A stretch of DNA of 64,000 bases from Chlamydomonas sphaeroides (taxonomy: Eukaryota > Chlorophyta > Chlorophyceae > Chlamydomonadales > Chlamydomonadaceae). Positions 11,160 to 22,644 of the stretch are shown here, piece after piece. The stretch is taken from positions 10,830-74,829 of the forward strand of contig BDDC01000010.1 of assembly GCA_001662425.1 (NCBI GenBank). The letters run 5' to 3'. The notes under the pieces were generated by a model that saw only the letters and a program-made list of their open reading frames with translations, was not told the origin of the DNA and did not search any database. Made by a program: the position numbers and the translations under genes. The first letter of the stretch is position 1. Every line of letters begins with the position of its first letter.

Positions 11160-13086
11160 ATGGTTGCTCGGTCCTGGCCCTCGTTTTGGCGCGGAAGCCT
11201 TGTAGCGATTCTCTGCGCCGGGGCCCTGCTGGCGCTCGGTCGTGCCTACGCGGAGCACGATACTTGTGATAACGCCGACGAGAGCTGCTCTCGGGACGGC
11301 CCCGAGCCCGCTTCGGCGGAGCAGCAGGCCCTCGCCCAGGACCTGGTCGGGCGGCTAACGAGCACCGTTGGTGAGCTGCAGGGCCACGCGCGCTGGCCTC
11401 ACCAGTTGCGGCCAGCTTCGTGTCCCTGGCAGGGAGGCAGGGGTGGAACAGGACCCCAGGCCCACCACACACCCAAGCCCCTGGCGCCGCCGCCCCCGCC
11501 CCGCTAGGGCCCATGCTGGTCCAGGCATGGCCCGTCATCCAGCCCGCCGGCATCAGCGGCGTCGTGGGCTACGCCAGCGGCCTGCTCGTGCGGGTGCGTG
11601 TGGCGGCCCGCCAGTCGGCGGCCCGCCCGTCCCAGCCGACGCCTTCCACCATGCGGGCCGTCGCCATACGGCGCAAGGCCATGCCTCTGCCGCACCCGTC
11701 GTCGGCCACGGGCCTGTCAGGGCTGCAGAGCTCCTGCGCTGCCGGCAACCAGCCGAGCCCCCGGGGGCCAGGCACAGCCACTTACCGGCACCCATCTGGG
11801 CCTCCCCTGGGTCGCACTGGTTCATGGTGCCGATCACAGCAGGCCGCCAGGTGCCGCCGGTGCCGTGCCCAGCGGCCCCACCCTGCCGGTGTACCTCCAA
11901 CGTCCGCCCCGTCGTGCATCTGGCCTCACCGCCCCCGCAGAAGCTGCTGCAGATGCTGGTGCTGGCCGCGGCCATCTTGGTGACGGCGGTGCAGGTGGGC
12001 CCGCGCACGGATGCGACCACGAGAAGAAGCAGCCGGGGGCCGACAACACAGCCCTGCTGCCAGCAAGCCTTGAGCTTGCCGGCAGCAGCGTTCCAGCCGG
12101 CAGCACCCGTTGACCCGGCGCGGTCCCTACGTTGCGAACGCGTGGGGCTGGTGGCTCGCGCAGCCCTGGCGCTGGCGGCCGCATGGCGGGCACGGAGGCA
12201 GGCGCGCTGGGGGCCGGGCGGCAGATAGCGCCGTCCGCGTGTGCTTGACGGCATGCTTGCGGCTCTGGCGCGCTGCGAAGCTGAACTGTCCGGCCCACGG
12301 CGCGTCGCGGTCAACTCGTAGCAGCGAGCTTGCCTTGCTTGGCCTGCGCCACCTGGCTGGGGCGGGTCGTCCGTGACCCATTCCTGACGCACGACGCACG
12401 ACCCATGGAGCATGCCCGCATCATGCTGGGGGGACGTCCGTTGCAGCATGCCAACAGCAGTGTGGGGCCGCGACTTGCTGACTGCTGCTCGCAGGGCCTG
12501 GCCTACATGCAGTGGGTCACGGTGCACTGGGACCGGGTCACCGTCGACGTGCAGCGCGTCCTGGGCGGCGGCAGGTACGCCTAGCGCGCGTGCTTTCGCT
12601 GCGGACGCCTGGCTGTCTGGTTCGCAGCGCGCCAGCGCTGCTTGCTCGCGTGGATCCCGGGACGGCACTGGCGGCTGGCCCGCGTCCGCGTCTTTCCCAT
12701 GACACTGGGCCCTCACGTGCGCGCCCTGCACCTGCCCTTGGTTTGCGCCCACATTCCCTGCGCCGCACCCACTCGGCGCCCCGGCCCCATCCACGCAGCG
12801 ACGGCGGCATGGGCAGCTCGGAGCTGCTGGCCATGGCCACGGAGCGCCTGACGGCCGTCATGTCGCAGGTGCGGCTGCGGCGCTCTTCGTTTGGGCCTCA
12901 CCAAGCGTGCAGCAGCATGCTCGGGGCCGGGGCGGGCTTGCTGGCCAACAACGCTACCCCGCTGACACCCCTGTGTCCATGCCACGGCGCCGCTGCTGGG
13001 CAATCCCTGCGCAGGGGCTGCCGTCGGTGGCGGGCTTCGGCGTGGGGCTGACGCTGGCGTTCATGCCCGGCATGGCCATCATCTGA
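11160..13086 (+). CDS. FUN14-family membrane protein
   Basis: Six exons (11160-11370, 11508-11593, 11941-11994, 12495-12574, 12799-12868, 13015-13086) join in frame to 190 residues starting at a true ATG. After a hydrophobic N-terminal segment (SLVAILCAGALLALGRAYA, a signal or anchor) comes a FUN14-like order: a Gly-rich helix (GISGVVGYASGLLVR), a hydrophobic helix (LQMLVLAAAILVTAVQ), the characteristic GLAYMQWVTVHWDRV stretch, and a C-terminal Gly-rich helix (GLPSVAGFGVGLTLAF). FUN14 proteins are small integral membrane proteins of mitochondria (FUNDC1 is a mitophagy receptor) and plastids; the compartment here is not determinable. The LC3-interacting N-terminal motif of animal FUNDC1 is not seen. 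The acidic Cys-containing stretch after the leader (EHDTCDNADESC) is unusual. Exon 2 uses a TAG acceptor. Confidence 0.85.
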
Positions 13087-14422
13087 GCAGCAGGGCCCGT
13101 CGTGCATGGTCCCAGGTGGGGCTGCTGCCGCCTACCCGTCTGCGGTAGTTGGCCTCGGCTGGGATACGTAGCCTCGGCTGGTATATACGAGCCGTCCCAG
13201 GCCCGTGGCTGGGCCGTCGTACAGTGCCCTAGATGGGGTAGCTCGCCTACCGACACGCAGCAGATAGCCACGGGCCGGCACGCCGGTGGATGATGTCCTC
13301 GCTCAACGGTACGGCCCTGCCGCTGCCGCTGCGGGCTGCCTGCAGGCATCGTTGCATAGGGGATGCGACCGCTGGGGGGCGTCTGCGCTGGGCTTATGGA
13401 GTGGAAGCATTGCATTGGGCTGCCGCTGGGCTGCCTGTCCTCATGGAGCTGCGCAATGCCTGCATTAGTAGTTCGGCGCTGTAGGCGCGGCAGGGGCTGC
13501 GAGTGCATGGGAGGGAATGCCATGACGCGTAGGGTAGGCAGGCACTGGAGCGGATGTGCGGGCGGTGCAGGTTGTGCTGGCCGCGCGCAAACGAGCGGCT
13601 GTGTGAGTACGTGGCTTTACATCATGTGACAGCTGGTCGCCGCGGGGAGAGGGCTGCGCTCCGTCTTAGCAGCCTGCGGGAGGCTCCTGCTGCGGTCCTT
13701 CGCGACTGAGAGGCACGCAGAGACATCCACCACCTGCGAGTGCGAGTGCCCAATGTGCGTTGATATTTGGATAGCGCCAACGCGCGGATGAGGGGCTCTG
13801 TCTCCGATGTGGACCATGGGAAACTGGAGTGTGTGGTGAGCGTGTGCACCGCGGTATGGACAGGGCCTGATTGAACTTACGCGAAGCCGACAGACGGTCT
13901 GTTAGTTTCATCGCGGTACCGGTAAGGACAAGGCATGGAGAAGCAGCAACTGGAAGAGGGCGAGCTGCCTTCGTGTACTTTCGCTTTTGGGGGAGCTGGG
14001 GAGGTGACCGCGCTTTGCGCGGACCTCGGGCGCACGTGACTGCAAGCGTGGGAATGGGGGCAGTCTGGGGTGATCCGCTGATTCCCCGGGCGCAACGATA
14101 TAGGGGCGCGCAGCGGACTTCTGGACCTCGAAGAGCGTGTGTGTTTTGCCGTACGCCCAAGGCCCACTCTCACATGCGTACGCATCCTTGTCACGCCTCA
14201 TCATAACCACCGGACAGCCCCGAGAGTGTCGTTGCAAGCCTGAGCGTTGGCAATCACCCACGCTGCGCAAGTGGTGCCCTCAACTTCAGGCGTTATTACT
14301 GTCACATCCATGCTGCTGCATAAGACATGACACGTTAACAGCTGGAGCTCGCGCCGAGCCGGCGCAAGCAACAAGCTTAACTTGACGCTGTAAAGGCAGC
14401 CCTCCTGGCTGATTTAGCCGCC
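13087..14422. other. Intergenic region, no gene recognised
   Basis: The stretch between FUN14 and the TRP channel holds only short unsupported open frames. At 13147-13190 there is a short near-duplicate (cctcggctgg twice). It probably contains the FUN14 3' UTR and the TRP promoter; TGTAA occurs near 14388. Confidence 0.5.
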
Positions 14423-15901
14423 ATGTCAGAGCTACGGACGCCTATGTCGCGGAAGGCCACTTCCCAGGGCCGTTCCAACGCGGCGCTCACCGCAGCAAAG
14501 TCCAATGTGGTCCAGCAGGCAAGGCTCCATACGTTCAACCCCAGTTGTCAGGTGGCCATGTGTTTGGTGTCCATTGAACAGACTTGTGGGCGCGCAGGCC
14601 AAGCTAATGGACTCGGCTGGCACGGCATGGCACGCCGTCAAGTATGGAAACCTGGAGGCGAGTCCACCCCTGATATGATTGCTGCTGCGTCGGTAGCTGT
14701 GCGGGTGGCCCAGTTGCAGTCTGTAAGGAAAGCGCATCGCGTTGAAGCGTGCTCAACCCGCAGATGATTACGAGGCTATTCCCCAGTCAATGCAACGTGT
14801 ACAACAAGGGACCCGTGGGCGAGAATGTGTTTCACATTGCCATGGTACGTGCACGCGGACCCCGGCATGCTGTGGCGGGCCTGCGGGTTGCGCTCTTCGG
14901 TGTAGAACGTGGGCGTGCGTGTGTGCCATAAGGGGTTTGCCTTATGCCGGATGGCTGCCTGCACGGTCCTCAACCCACAAGAGCGCCGGAGCCATCACGC
15001 CCGGCGCTGCGGCTAGTATGCTTGCTGCCTATGACTCTGCGCCTCCGTCCTGCTTTCACACCTGTGTGGAGCTCAGCTGAAGCACCCATACTCCACTGCT
15101 CACTCTGCCCCTCGCATCACGCGCCGGCCCCATGCAGCTCCTCAGCACGCCCTCCACGCTCGCCATCGCAAAGTACCTGGTCAAACTGTACGGCAAGACC
15201 CTGGTCAACACGCCGTACCAGGAGCGCAAGAGCGAGGCCGACCCGCCCGGCCAGTACGAGGGCGAGACGGCGCTGCACATCGCCATCGTCAACCACGACT
15301 TTGATATGGTGCGGCCCCGCACCGCCGTGCGCCCGCCCACCACCACCTCCGCTCCGCCCTGCCTTCCGGCGCACGCCAAGCACGCACCACGCCACCTCAA
15401 CCAACGTGGCACGTGAACAGCCTTGGCCCGACCTGTGGTCGATGGCACAATGACGAGCCGCCGCGCCGCGGCCCTCAACAGGTCAAGTTCCTGGTCCAGA
15501 ACGGCGCCGACGTGCGCGCGCGGGCCTACGGCTCCTTCTTCCAGCCCGGCTCCGTGGTCTACTACGGCGAGTTCCCGCTATCGTTTGCGGCGTGCACCGG
15601 CCAGAAGGACATTGTGTCCTACCTCAAGCGCCACGGCGCGCGGGTCAACCATGACCGTGACCAGTGGTGCGTTGTGGCTAGTGGTACCGTAAGGATTGGC
15701 TGAAAGGCCGCGGGGCAGGGGGAATGGCGGTCCGCCGCGAGCGACGCGAGGGTCTGTCATGGCTAGTGGCGTGGCGGGGCTTGGCGCGCGGAGGGTCGAG
15801 CGAGGCATGGGCTCGGCCAAACGCAGCCGAGGGACGGCGGCGGGGCGCTGGCGCAGCTTGTGACCGTCCGCGCTCTGCGCTGCGCCCACGCCGCCGCGGT
15901 G

Positions 15902-15964
<63 letters not shown>

Positions 15965-18900
15965 AGGGGCAACACGGCGCTGCACATGTGCGTGTACCAC
16001 GACCAGCCGGACATGTACGACCACCTGGTCGAGTACTGCGGCGCCAGCGAGAGCGTGCAGAACAACAGGAGCCAGGTGCGCCGCGGGGGCATTGGTGCCG
16101 CTGCAGCTGGGCGCCGGCAGCCGCGGGCGGCAGGCGCCCGAGGCGAGCCCGGGAGCCCAGGCCTCCGACCAGGCCAGCCAACCCGTCCTGCTCATGCTGC
16201 CCACGCCGCCTCGCCTGCGCTGTCCCGCAGACGCCGCTGCTGCTAGCGGCCAGCCTGGGCAAGGTGGAGATGCTGCAGCACATCTACAACAAGCGCCGCC
16301 GCGTGGCGTGGGCGTACGGCCCCGTGACCAGCTACAGCCTGGCGCTGCGGGAGATCGACACGGTGCAGAACGCGGGCGAGTACGTGCCCAGCGCCATCGA
16401 GACCAGCGTGCGCAAGGGGCACCTGGAGGTGAGGGCGGGGCTGGCTGGCGGCATGGAAGGGGGCGCATGGCTGGCGGGATGGGCGGGGGGTTAGGAATGG
16501 AGGAAGCGGGTAGGGACTGTTGCGTTGGGCACGACGGCAGGCATCACCGGAAGGGGCCGGCGCCATGGATGGAATGGGGTGCCGGGGTCCGGGGCGGCCG
16601 CATTGCCCCGTCGTGCAGTAACGTGTTTGTAGGCTGCGGCGCCCGCCAATTGGTGCCTGCCGCCCTCCCGAGGGCTCCGCCAATGCCGCCCGGCCTCCCA
16701 TCACCCTGCGCCGTCCTGCCCCTGCCGCCAGGTGCTGGGCGACCCCCTGGTGCAGACGCTGCTGCAGACCAAGTGGCAGCGCTTCGGGAAGGCCACCTTC
16801 TTGCTGCAGGTGCGGCGGGGCGCGCGCCAGGCGGCCGGGCGGCAGCCCCACGGATGCGCCAGGCAGGGGCCAGGTGGCATAGTCATGGGCAGCGCGCCCC
16901 GACTTGCGCGCTGGCTGCCCGCCTGCCGCGGTCCCGTGGCGCTGCCCTGGCCCTGCTCCGACCCCTTGCCCCCTCCCTACCCTCCCCCTCGCCCTCAGGC
17001 CTCAGCCTACCTGGTGTGGGTGGTGTCGCAGACCTTCCTGGTCTGGCTGCACGCGGACCAGGTGCGGACCAGGGGAGAGAGATGCCAGTAGGATGGACAA
17101 AGCGGGAAAGAAGCGGCGGAAGGCAGATGGCAACAGTGCAGGGCAATGATGCGGGGGGCGCTCCAGACCCATGCGGCCCACAGGGTTCGGCTGTTACGGG
17201 CTCAGCTGGCGGGGGCCGCGTCGCCGAAGCAGCGCTCGCATATGGCTGTTGCCAGTGCCTTACCCCATGCCACCACCACTCCTCACGTTGTCTCGCCCCC
17301 ACAGAAGCTGTGGAACTCGGTGGAGCGCTTTGCCATGGAGATTATGGGCGTGGTGCTGGGCGGCGTGTTCTTCGCCGTGGAGGTGCTGGACTTTGCGCAG
17401 TGGACCGTGGGCGTGTACCGGAGGTGGGCGGAGCGGGGCGGGGCTCGGGAGGAAGGTAGCAGCGTGGAAGGTGGGAGGCCGCGGCCGCGCCCATGACGCG
17501 CGGGACATGGAGCGGCGTGGGAGTGCGCAGCAGGACCAAGGCGTAGCTGCGGGTTGGCTTGCATGCTCTGCAATGGTGAGGGGCTGCAAGCAAGGGCAGC
17601 GGCAGGGGCGCTGGCGCTCTGTCAGTGGTGCATCAGCAGGGAGGCCAGCTGCGGAGTGAGGAGCGCCGGCGCTGCGGCCTTGCCATCGGCTCCTGTGGCG
17701 CTGTGCCGAGCCGCGCTGTCCCGCTGCCCTGCCGGCCCCCTGCAGGCGTAAGCTCATGAAGGCGGCCTCCAAATACCGCCCGCCGCTGTACCCCATCCCG
17801 GGTAGGGCCCCTGTACTTATGAGACCCGCGCCGCCGCCGTGACCGTTGCCCCTTGCCTGCATGTGGCCGCCACCCGGCCGGGGCTGGCCTTGCACGCTGC
17901 CCGGCGGCAGCCGGAATTCGCACCCGTTCCCGTCCTGGCAGCTGGCCGGGACCTGGCGCTCTCACGCAGTCATGCGTACGGACGCGCCGGCGGTTGGAGA
18001 CTGCGAGCCAAATTTCCGGCACCCCTGCGTCCCCAGGCGAGCGGCTGGAGGCGGTGGCCACCCAGAAGAGTAACTTCCTCACCCGCCTCATCGCCAGCAA
18101 CCGGACCGCCACGTCGCAGGCCGTGGGCGAGGCCACGGAACGCAGCGCAGACGTGGGCGGCGCCGCGCCGTCGGTGGCCTTGGTTGTGGCCGCCACGGCG
18201 GCGCCGCTGCCGGCAGTGCTCGAGGACGGGAGCGAGGACTGGCGCGTGGCGCCCGGCGGGGAACAGCCGAGGCGCGGGGGGCCGGTCGCGGAGGGCACGG
18301 AGGGGCCCACCGGCAGCGCCGGCGGCACGCCGTTTGCCGCCGCCGGGGTGGGCCCGCCGGCGCCGCGGGGGCCGCCGCCGCAGCTGCTGCCCTCGCCCAG
18401 CTTCGCGGCGACTACCGAGGTCTCCATGACCGCCATGCAGCACCTGTACAACCAGCTGTCGGCGTCGGCGTCCGTGGTGCCGCCCACCGGCGCCGCCGCC
18501 GCCGCTGGCGGTGGCGCGGCCGGCGCCAGCCTGTCGGCGCTGCAGCAGCAGGTGGCGGCGCTGGCGGCGATGCGGTCCTCCAGCGCCGCTGCCGCCGGCG
18601 GTGGTGGCGGCGCCAGCGCGTCGTTCACGGGCGCGGCGCCGTCGGGCGGCGGCCTCGGCGCGACGGGGGTGAGCGATAGCCCCGGCCCTGGGCCCGGCCA
18701 AACGCAGGGCAGCGTGTCGATTGGAGGGAAGCCGTGGTCCGCCAAGCGCGCCTAGGCGCTGTGTGCCCCGCACGCTGCGTGGCCCCGCAGCACCTCCCGC
18801 CATCAGCACCCCCTGACCTTGCATGCCCCTGCCTGCCTCGCCCCCGCCCTCGCTCCCGCTCCCGCCAGACCACCTCGCTCTCCTCCGTCGGCACCAACCT

Positions 18901-21900
18901 GGCGGCAGAGGGCCCCGTGGACTTCGTCTCCGTGGGCCTGGGCCCCGGCCCCGTGGGCCTGCCCGGCGGGCTCGTGGGCGGCAGCAAGCCGCCCTACGGC
19001 GGCGCCGGCGCGAGCGCATCGAAGGCGAGGGGGCCGGCTGGGCGGGGCCTTGTCGCCTGCCAGGCGGCGCGCGAAGCATGACACGGCATGGCGCCACAGC
19101 GTCATGTGCATCGCTGCGCTGCACGTTGCCTGGACCGCGTGGGCGCCGTGGGCGCAACCTGCTGCCCGCTGCACTGCCTGGCTCATTGCTCATTGCTCAT
19201 GGCCTGCGTGACCCCCTGGGCGCCGCACCCACCAGGTGACCTCCATGCTGCGGGCGCCCGACCAGCCGCAGGGTGGCGGCGGCGAGGGGCGCGACGGGCA
19301 GCCGCAGCGGCTGTCCAACCCCAACATGACGGGGCTGACGCGCGTGCCCTCCCTGGGCGGCTCCATGGGAGAGGGTGAGCGCCCCGGGCTGGGATGCTGC
19401 GGTGGCGCCAGTGGGACCCGGGGCCCCGCCGCGCTGGATTGGCTTTAGCGATGGGACAGGGGACGGGCCCGCGCGGGCGCAGGCTGGGCTGCGCCGCGTC
19501 CCGGTTCTGGTGCGTGGCCCATGCTCTGGTGCCGAGCACCGTTGCGCTAGTCTGCTGGGTGGGAAGCTTGCAATGCCGTGGCCGCGCCATGCCGTGGCGG
19601 CAAGGCACGGCAAGGCATGCTAGCACGTGCACCACCGCAAGGCGTCTGGCAGTGTGCAGGGTCGTGGGACGCACGAGGGACATGATTGCGACGGGCTGCC
19701 GCTGAGCTCCGCCGCTGCCGGTGCCCCGTGGGTCGCGTGCTCGGCCCCGTGCAGGCGGCGAGATCCGCAACCGCATGCGAGGCGGCGGCGGCGACAACCT
19801 GGGCGGCGCCTCGCTGCCGCGCGCCGCCACGCGCCGGCAAAGCACCAACGTGCTGGCTGGCCCGGGCCCGGGCGGCGCTGAAGGCGAGCCGGGCGACGGC
19901 GCGGCCGGCGCAGGCGCAGGCGAGGAGGAGGCGGCGGCGGACCGCACGCCCGCGGTGCTGCGGCACGTCCAGTGAGTAGCATGGTGCAGGGCGTCTCCCT
20001 CCCAGCGGGCGCCACAGCTTGGGGCCCGGGCCGGTAGTGAGGTGCACATGCGCACCTCCGCACGCCTGCCACCCCTGCCCGCCTGCGCCCCTGCCTGCCT
20101 GCCCGTTCCAGGACGCTGCTGCACGCGTACCGAGGCTACCTGAAGCGCATGGCCCGCGACCCCATCCAGGTGGGTGCGACAGCGGCTGCGGCTGCCGCTG
20201 CTGCCGCGCCTTGGACCTCCAGCGCCCACTCGGGCCCATCGCCCGCGGCCCGAACCCTGCCCCGCTCAACCCACCCCTTGCGCCTGCCCTCAGCCCCTGC
20301 TGCCAGCTGGCATGCGCTCACACCTGCTCACACGCGTCCCTCCCCCCCCTCCTTGCCTTCCCTTCCTACCCGCCTGCCCCGGCCAGTTCGTGCACGTGTT
20401 CCACAACTGCGCCACCGTGGTGCACTTCGTCATCTGGGCGGCCGAGTACGGCGGCGTGGGCGGCTCCGGCCCTTCGCCCGAGACCAGGTGCGCATGCACG
20501 CGCGGCGCCCGGCGCCCGCTCCCAGCCAAGCGCCCGGGTGCCGAAGTTTGCCAACGACCGTCAGCTCCGTCAGCCCTATCGCCCTGCACATGCACTGCAC
20601 CCCTGGGCACCTCACCAACCGGCGTCCCTCCCCGACCGGTCCCGCTCCCTTTTCCCCTGTCGCTGCCTCCCCTGGCAGCACCCGGCTGCTGGAGTTTGAC
20701 GACGTGGTGGTGTCGCTAATGGCGCTCAGCGGCTGGGTCAGCGTGCTGTACTACAGCAGGGGCCACCAGGTGCGAGGGATATGGGAAGGGGACAAGGCGA
20801 GGGAAGGCCGCGTGTGTGTGTTTCATGTGAGTGCGGGTCGCTCAGGTCGGCGGCTGGGCCAGTCGGGGCGGGCGGCAGCACGAGTATCTGATGGGGGCTG
20901 TGTGCAGGCAGGACCGGGCGCAGAGCAGGCCAGCACGCGAGCCACCTGCCCGCCTCCCCTGGCCCGCTTTCCTGTTATATGCCGTCCCACGCGGCCCTTG
21001 CTGCCGCCGCTCCCGGGCCGTGGGCCGTATCCCGTTTGCATTGTTCGAGGGTTTCGTGCCAGCAACGTCCCCTCTCTCTCCCTTTCCCCCCAGGCTGTGG
21101 GCCAGCTGATGGTGCTGGTGGAGCGGTGCTGGTGGGAGGTGGTCAAGTTCGTGGTCATCTACGCCATCGCCAACATCGGGTTCACGCTCGCCTTCTTCAC
21201 CTGCTCCAAGGGCGCCACCAGCGTGCTGCTGGGCATGGAGGCCAAGGTGCGCGGAGGGTCCATGCGGCGGTTGGGACAGCCCTGGAGCGGTTGGGACAGC
21301 CCTGGGCGGTTGAGGCGGTTGAGGCGGCACGGACGCGCGGGGGTTGGGACCACGATCAGGCTCGATTGGTTGACTGGCCCGGCCGAGACTGGGTTGCATG
21401 CATGATGGTGGCTCACACCCGCCCCGTTCCTCCCTGCCGTACTGCCGTGCAGGTCACAGGCTCCGTACCGGTTTCCATTTTCGACCCCATGGCCAACATC
21501 GGGTACGGTGCTCGGTCGACCGCCGGCTGCGCGACGCTGGTCGCAGTGGCGTTCCCGCTTGCCGACTCCCGGTCATTGGCGGCTTAACGGTCCATCCCGC
21601 TCCCGCCGAGCCCGCTCATCCATCCACAGCCGCCCACCCACATTCTCATCCCCAAAACCAACCCTACCCAACACCACCATCCCCATCCCTCCACACTGCA
21701 TGCACAGGTACGGCATGATCCAGATGGTGCGCTTCCTGTACGGCGAGGCCGACTACGACGCGATCGCGGTGGTGCCCAACCACCGCGTCAAGACGGCCTT
21801 TGCCACCATGTACTTCCTGCTGTACGTGGCGGTGGTGCTGCTGCTGCTGGGCAATCTCATGGTGGCCATGATCATGCAAGTCTACGCCACCGGATGGGCG

Positions 21901-22644
21901 GGCGCGGAGAAGACGTGGCGCCTGCGCTGGGCGCAGTACGTTCTGCGGTGAGAGCCGCGTTGGGGCGTCTGGCAGGGGCGGGTTGCGGGGAGGGGAAGGC
22001 GAAGGGAAGGAAAGGAGAGGGCTTGGGGGGAGTGGGCTGGGACCGGGTTGGGTGGAGGGGAGCGTGGTGCGAAGGGGCACGAGGTGAGGGGACCGGGAAG
22101 GAGAGGGAGGAGGGAGGAGGGGGCTGGTGACGGAAGGGTCAGCAGCAGGCCGTTGGGGAGCGAGTGGGACATGCTGTGGCCCTGACCCTGTGCTGCCTCT
22201 CCCCCTTCCACCCCCCCCCTCCCCAGGGCCGAGGCGCGCATGCCGCTGGCGCTGCAGCAGCGCTTCCGGCTGGGCGAGGTGTCGTACGACCCCCTGCTGC
22301 AGGTTCGTGCCAGGGTCGCGGGCAGGAAACACGCTGGCAGCGTTGTGCCCGCCCTCGGTCACATGCCTCCCACGCACATGCCGGCACAACAGCCGAACAA
22401 CACATGGACATGATCACAGCCATGCACTGGTTCATGGCCCTGACGCGCTCCATGTTTGCACCTCTTGACATCCCCCGCCCGCCCGCCCCACCGCCGCCCC
22501 CAGACGCGCGTGTACAACCACGTGTTCGAGGTGGTGGAGGAGCGGGAGAAGGAGGAGGAGGAGCGCGAGGCGCAGATCAAGGCGCTGGAGAGCGCGGTGG
22601 AGAGGATACGCGCCGGCAACAAGCGGGAAAGCAAGCGCGCGTGA
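14423..22644 (+). CDS. TRPV-like ankyrin-repeat cation channel
   Basis: A 23-exon model closes in frame to 1089 residues. Exons: 14423-14518, 14598-14657, 14764-14844, 15138-15308, 15482-15666, 15967-16075, 16231-16428, 16732-16809, 16999-17061, 17305-17423, 17746-17801, 18037-18668, 18869-19024, 19236-19374, 19755-19971, 20112-20169, 20387-20487, 20679-20769, 21094-21246, 21453-21502, 21708-21947, 22227-22302, 22504-22644. The first 300 or so residues form ankyrin repeats (GETALHIAIVNHDFDM, GNTALHMCVYHDQPDM, TPLLLAASLGKVEM). Six membrane helices follow, with TRPV-like landmarks: pre-S1 TKWQRF, S4 region SGWVSVLYYSRGHQ, pore segment MVRFLYGEADYDAI, S6 LLLLGNLMVAMIMQVY and TRP helix WRLRWAQYVL, then a coiled C-terminus (EEREKEEEEREAQ). 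It should be a plasma- or ciliary-membrane Ca2+-permeable channel. About 380 low-complexity residues are inserted between S2 and S3. Introns 1 and 2, and possibly 13, use GC donors. Confidence 0.92.
15904..15963 (+). repeat. (CTG)20 microsatellite at a 3' splice site
   Basis: Twenty perfect CTG units end three bases before the intron-5/exon-6 boundary of the TRP channel gene (acceptor CTGCAG|GGGC at 15966/15967). They occupy the place of the polypyrimidine tract. The strand and frame make them intronic; the opposite-strand glutamine run is not coding. Confidence 0.95.
21267..21329. repeat. Short tandem repeat inside a TRP intron
   Basis: Two adjacent 20-base units (gcggttgggacagccctgg plus one base) are followed by two units of ggttgaggc. 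They lie in the intron after the exon ending at 21246. Confidence 0.8.

Noticed and set aside
11553..12794. 413-codon minus-strand open frame
   Set aside because: Antisense to the FUN14 exons and introns, low-complexity composition, no domain and no real ATG context.
13666..14270. Several open frames between FUN14 and the TRP gene
   Set aside because: Sequence is not protein-like, and starts are mostly non-ATG.
15763..16092. Minus-strand open frame with a polyglutamine run
   Set aside because: It is the complement of the intronic (CTG)20 repeat in the TRP gene. Flanking sequence codes on the plus strand with matching phase.
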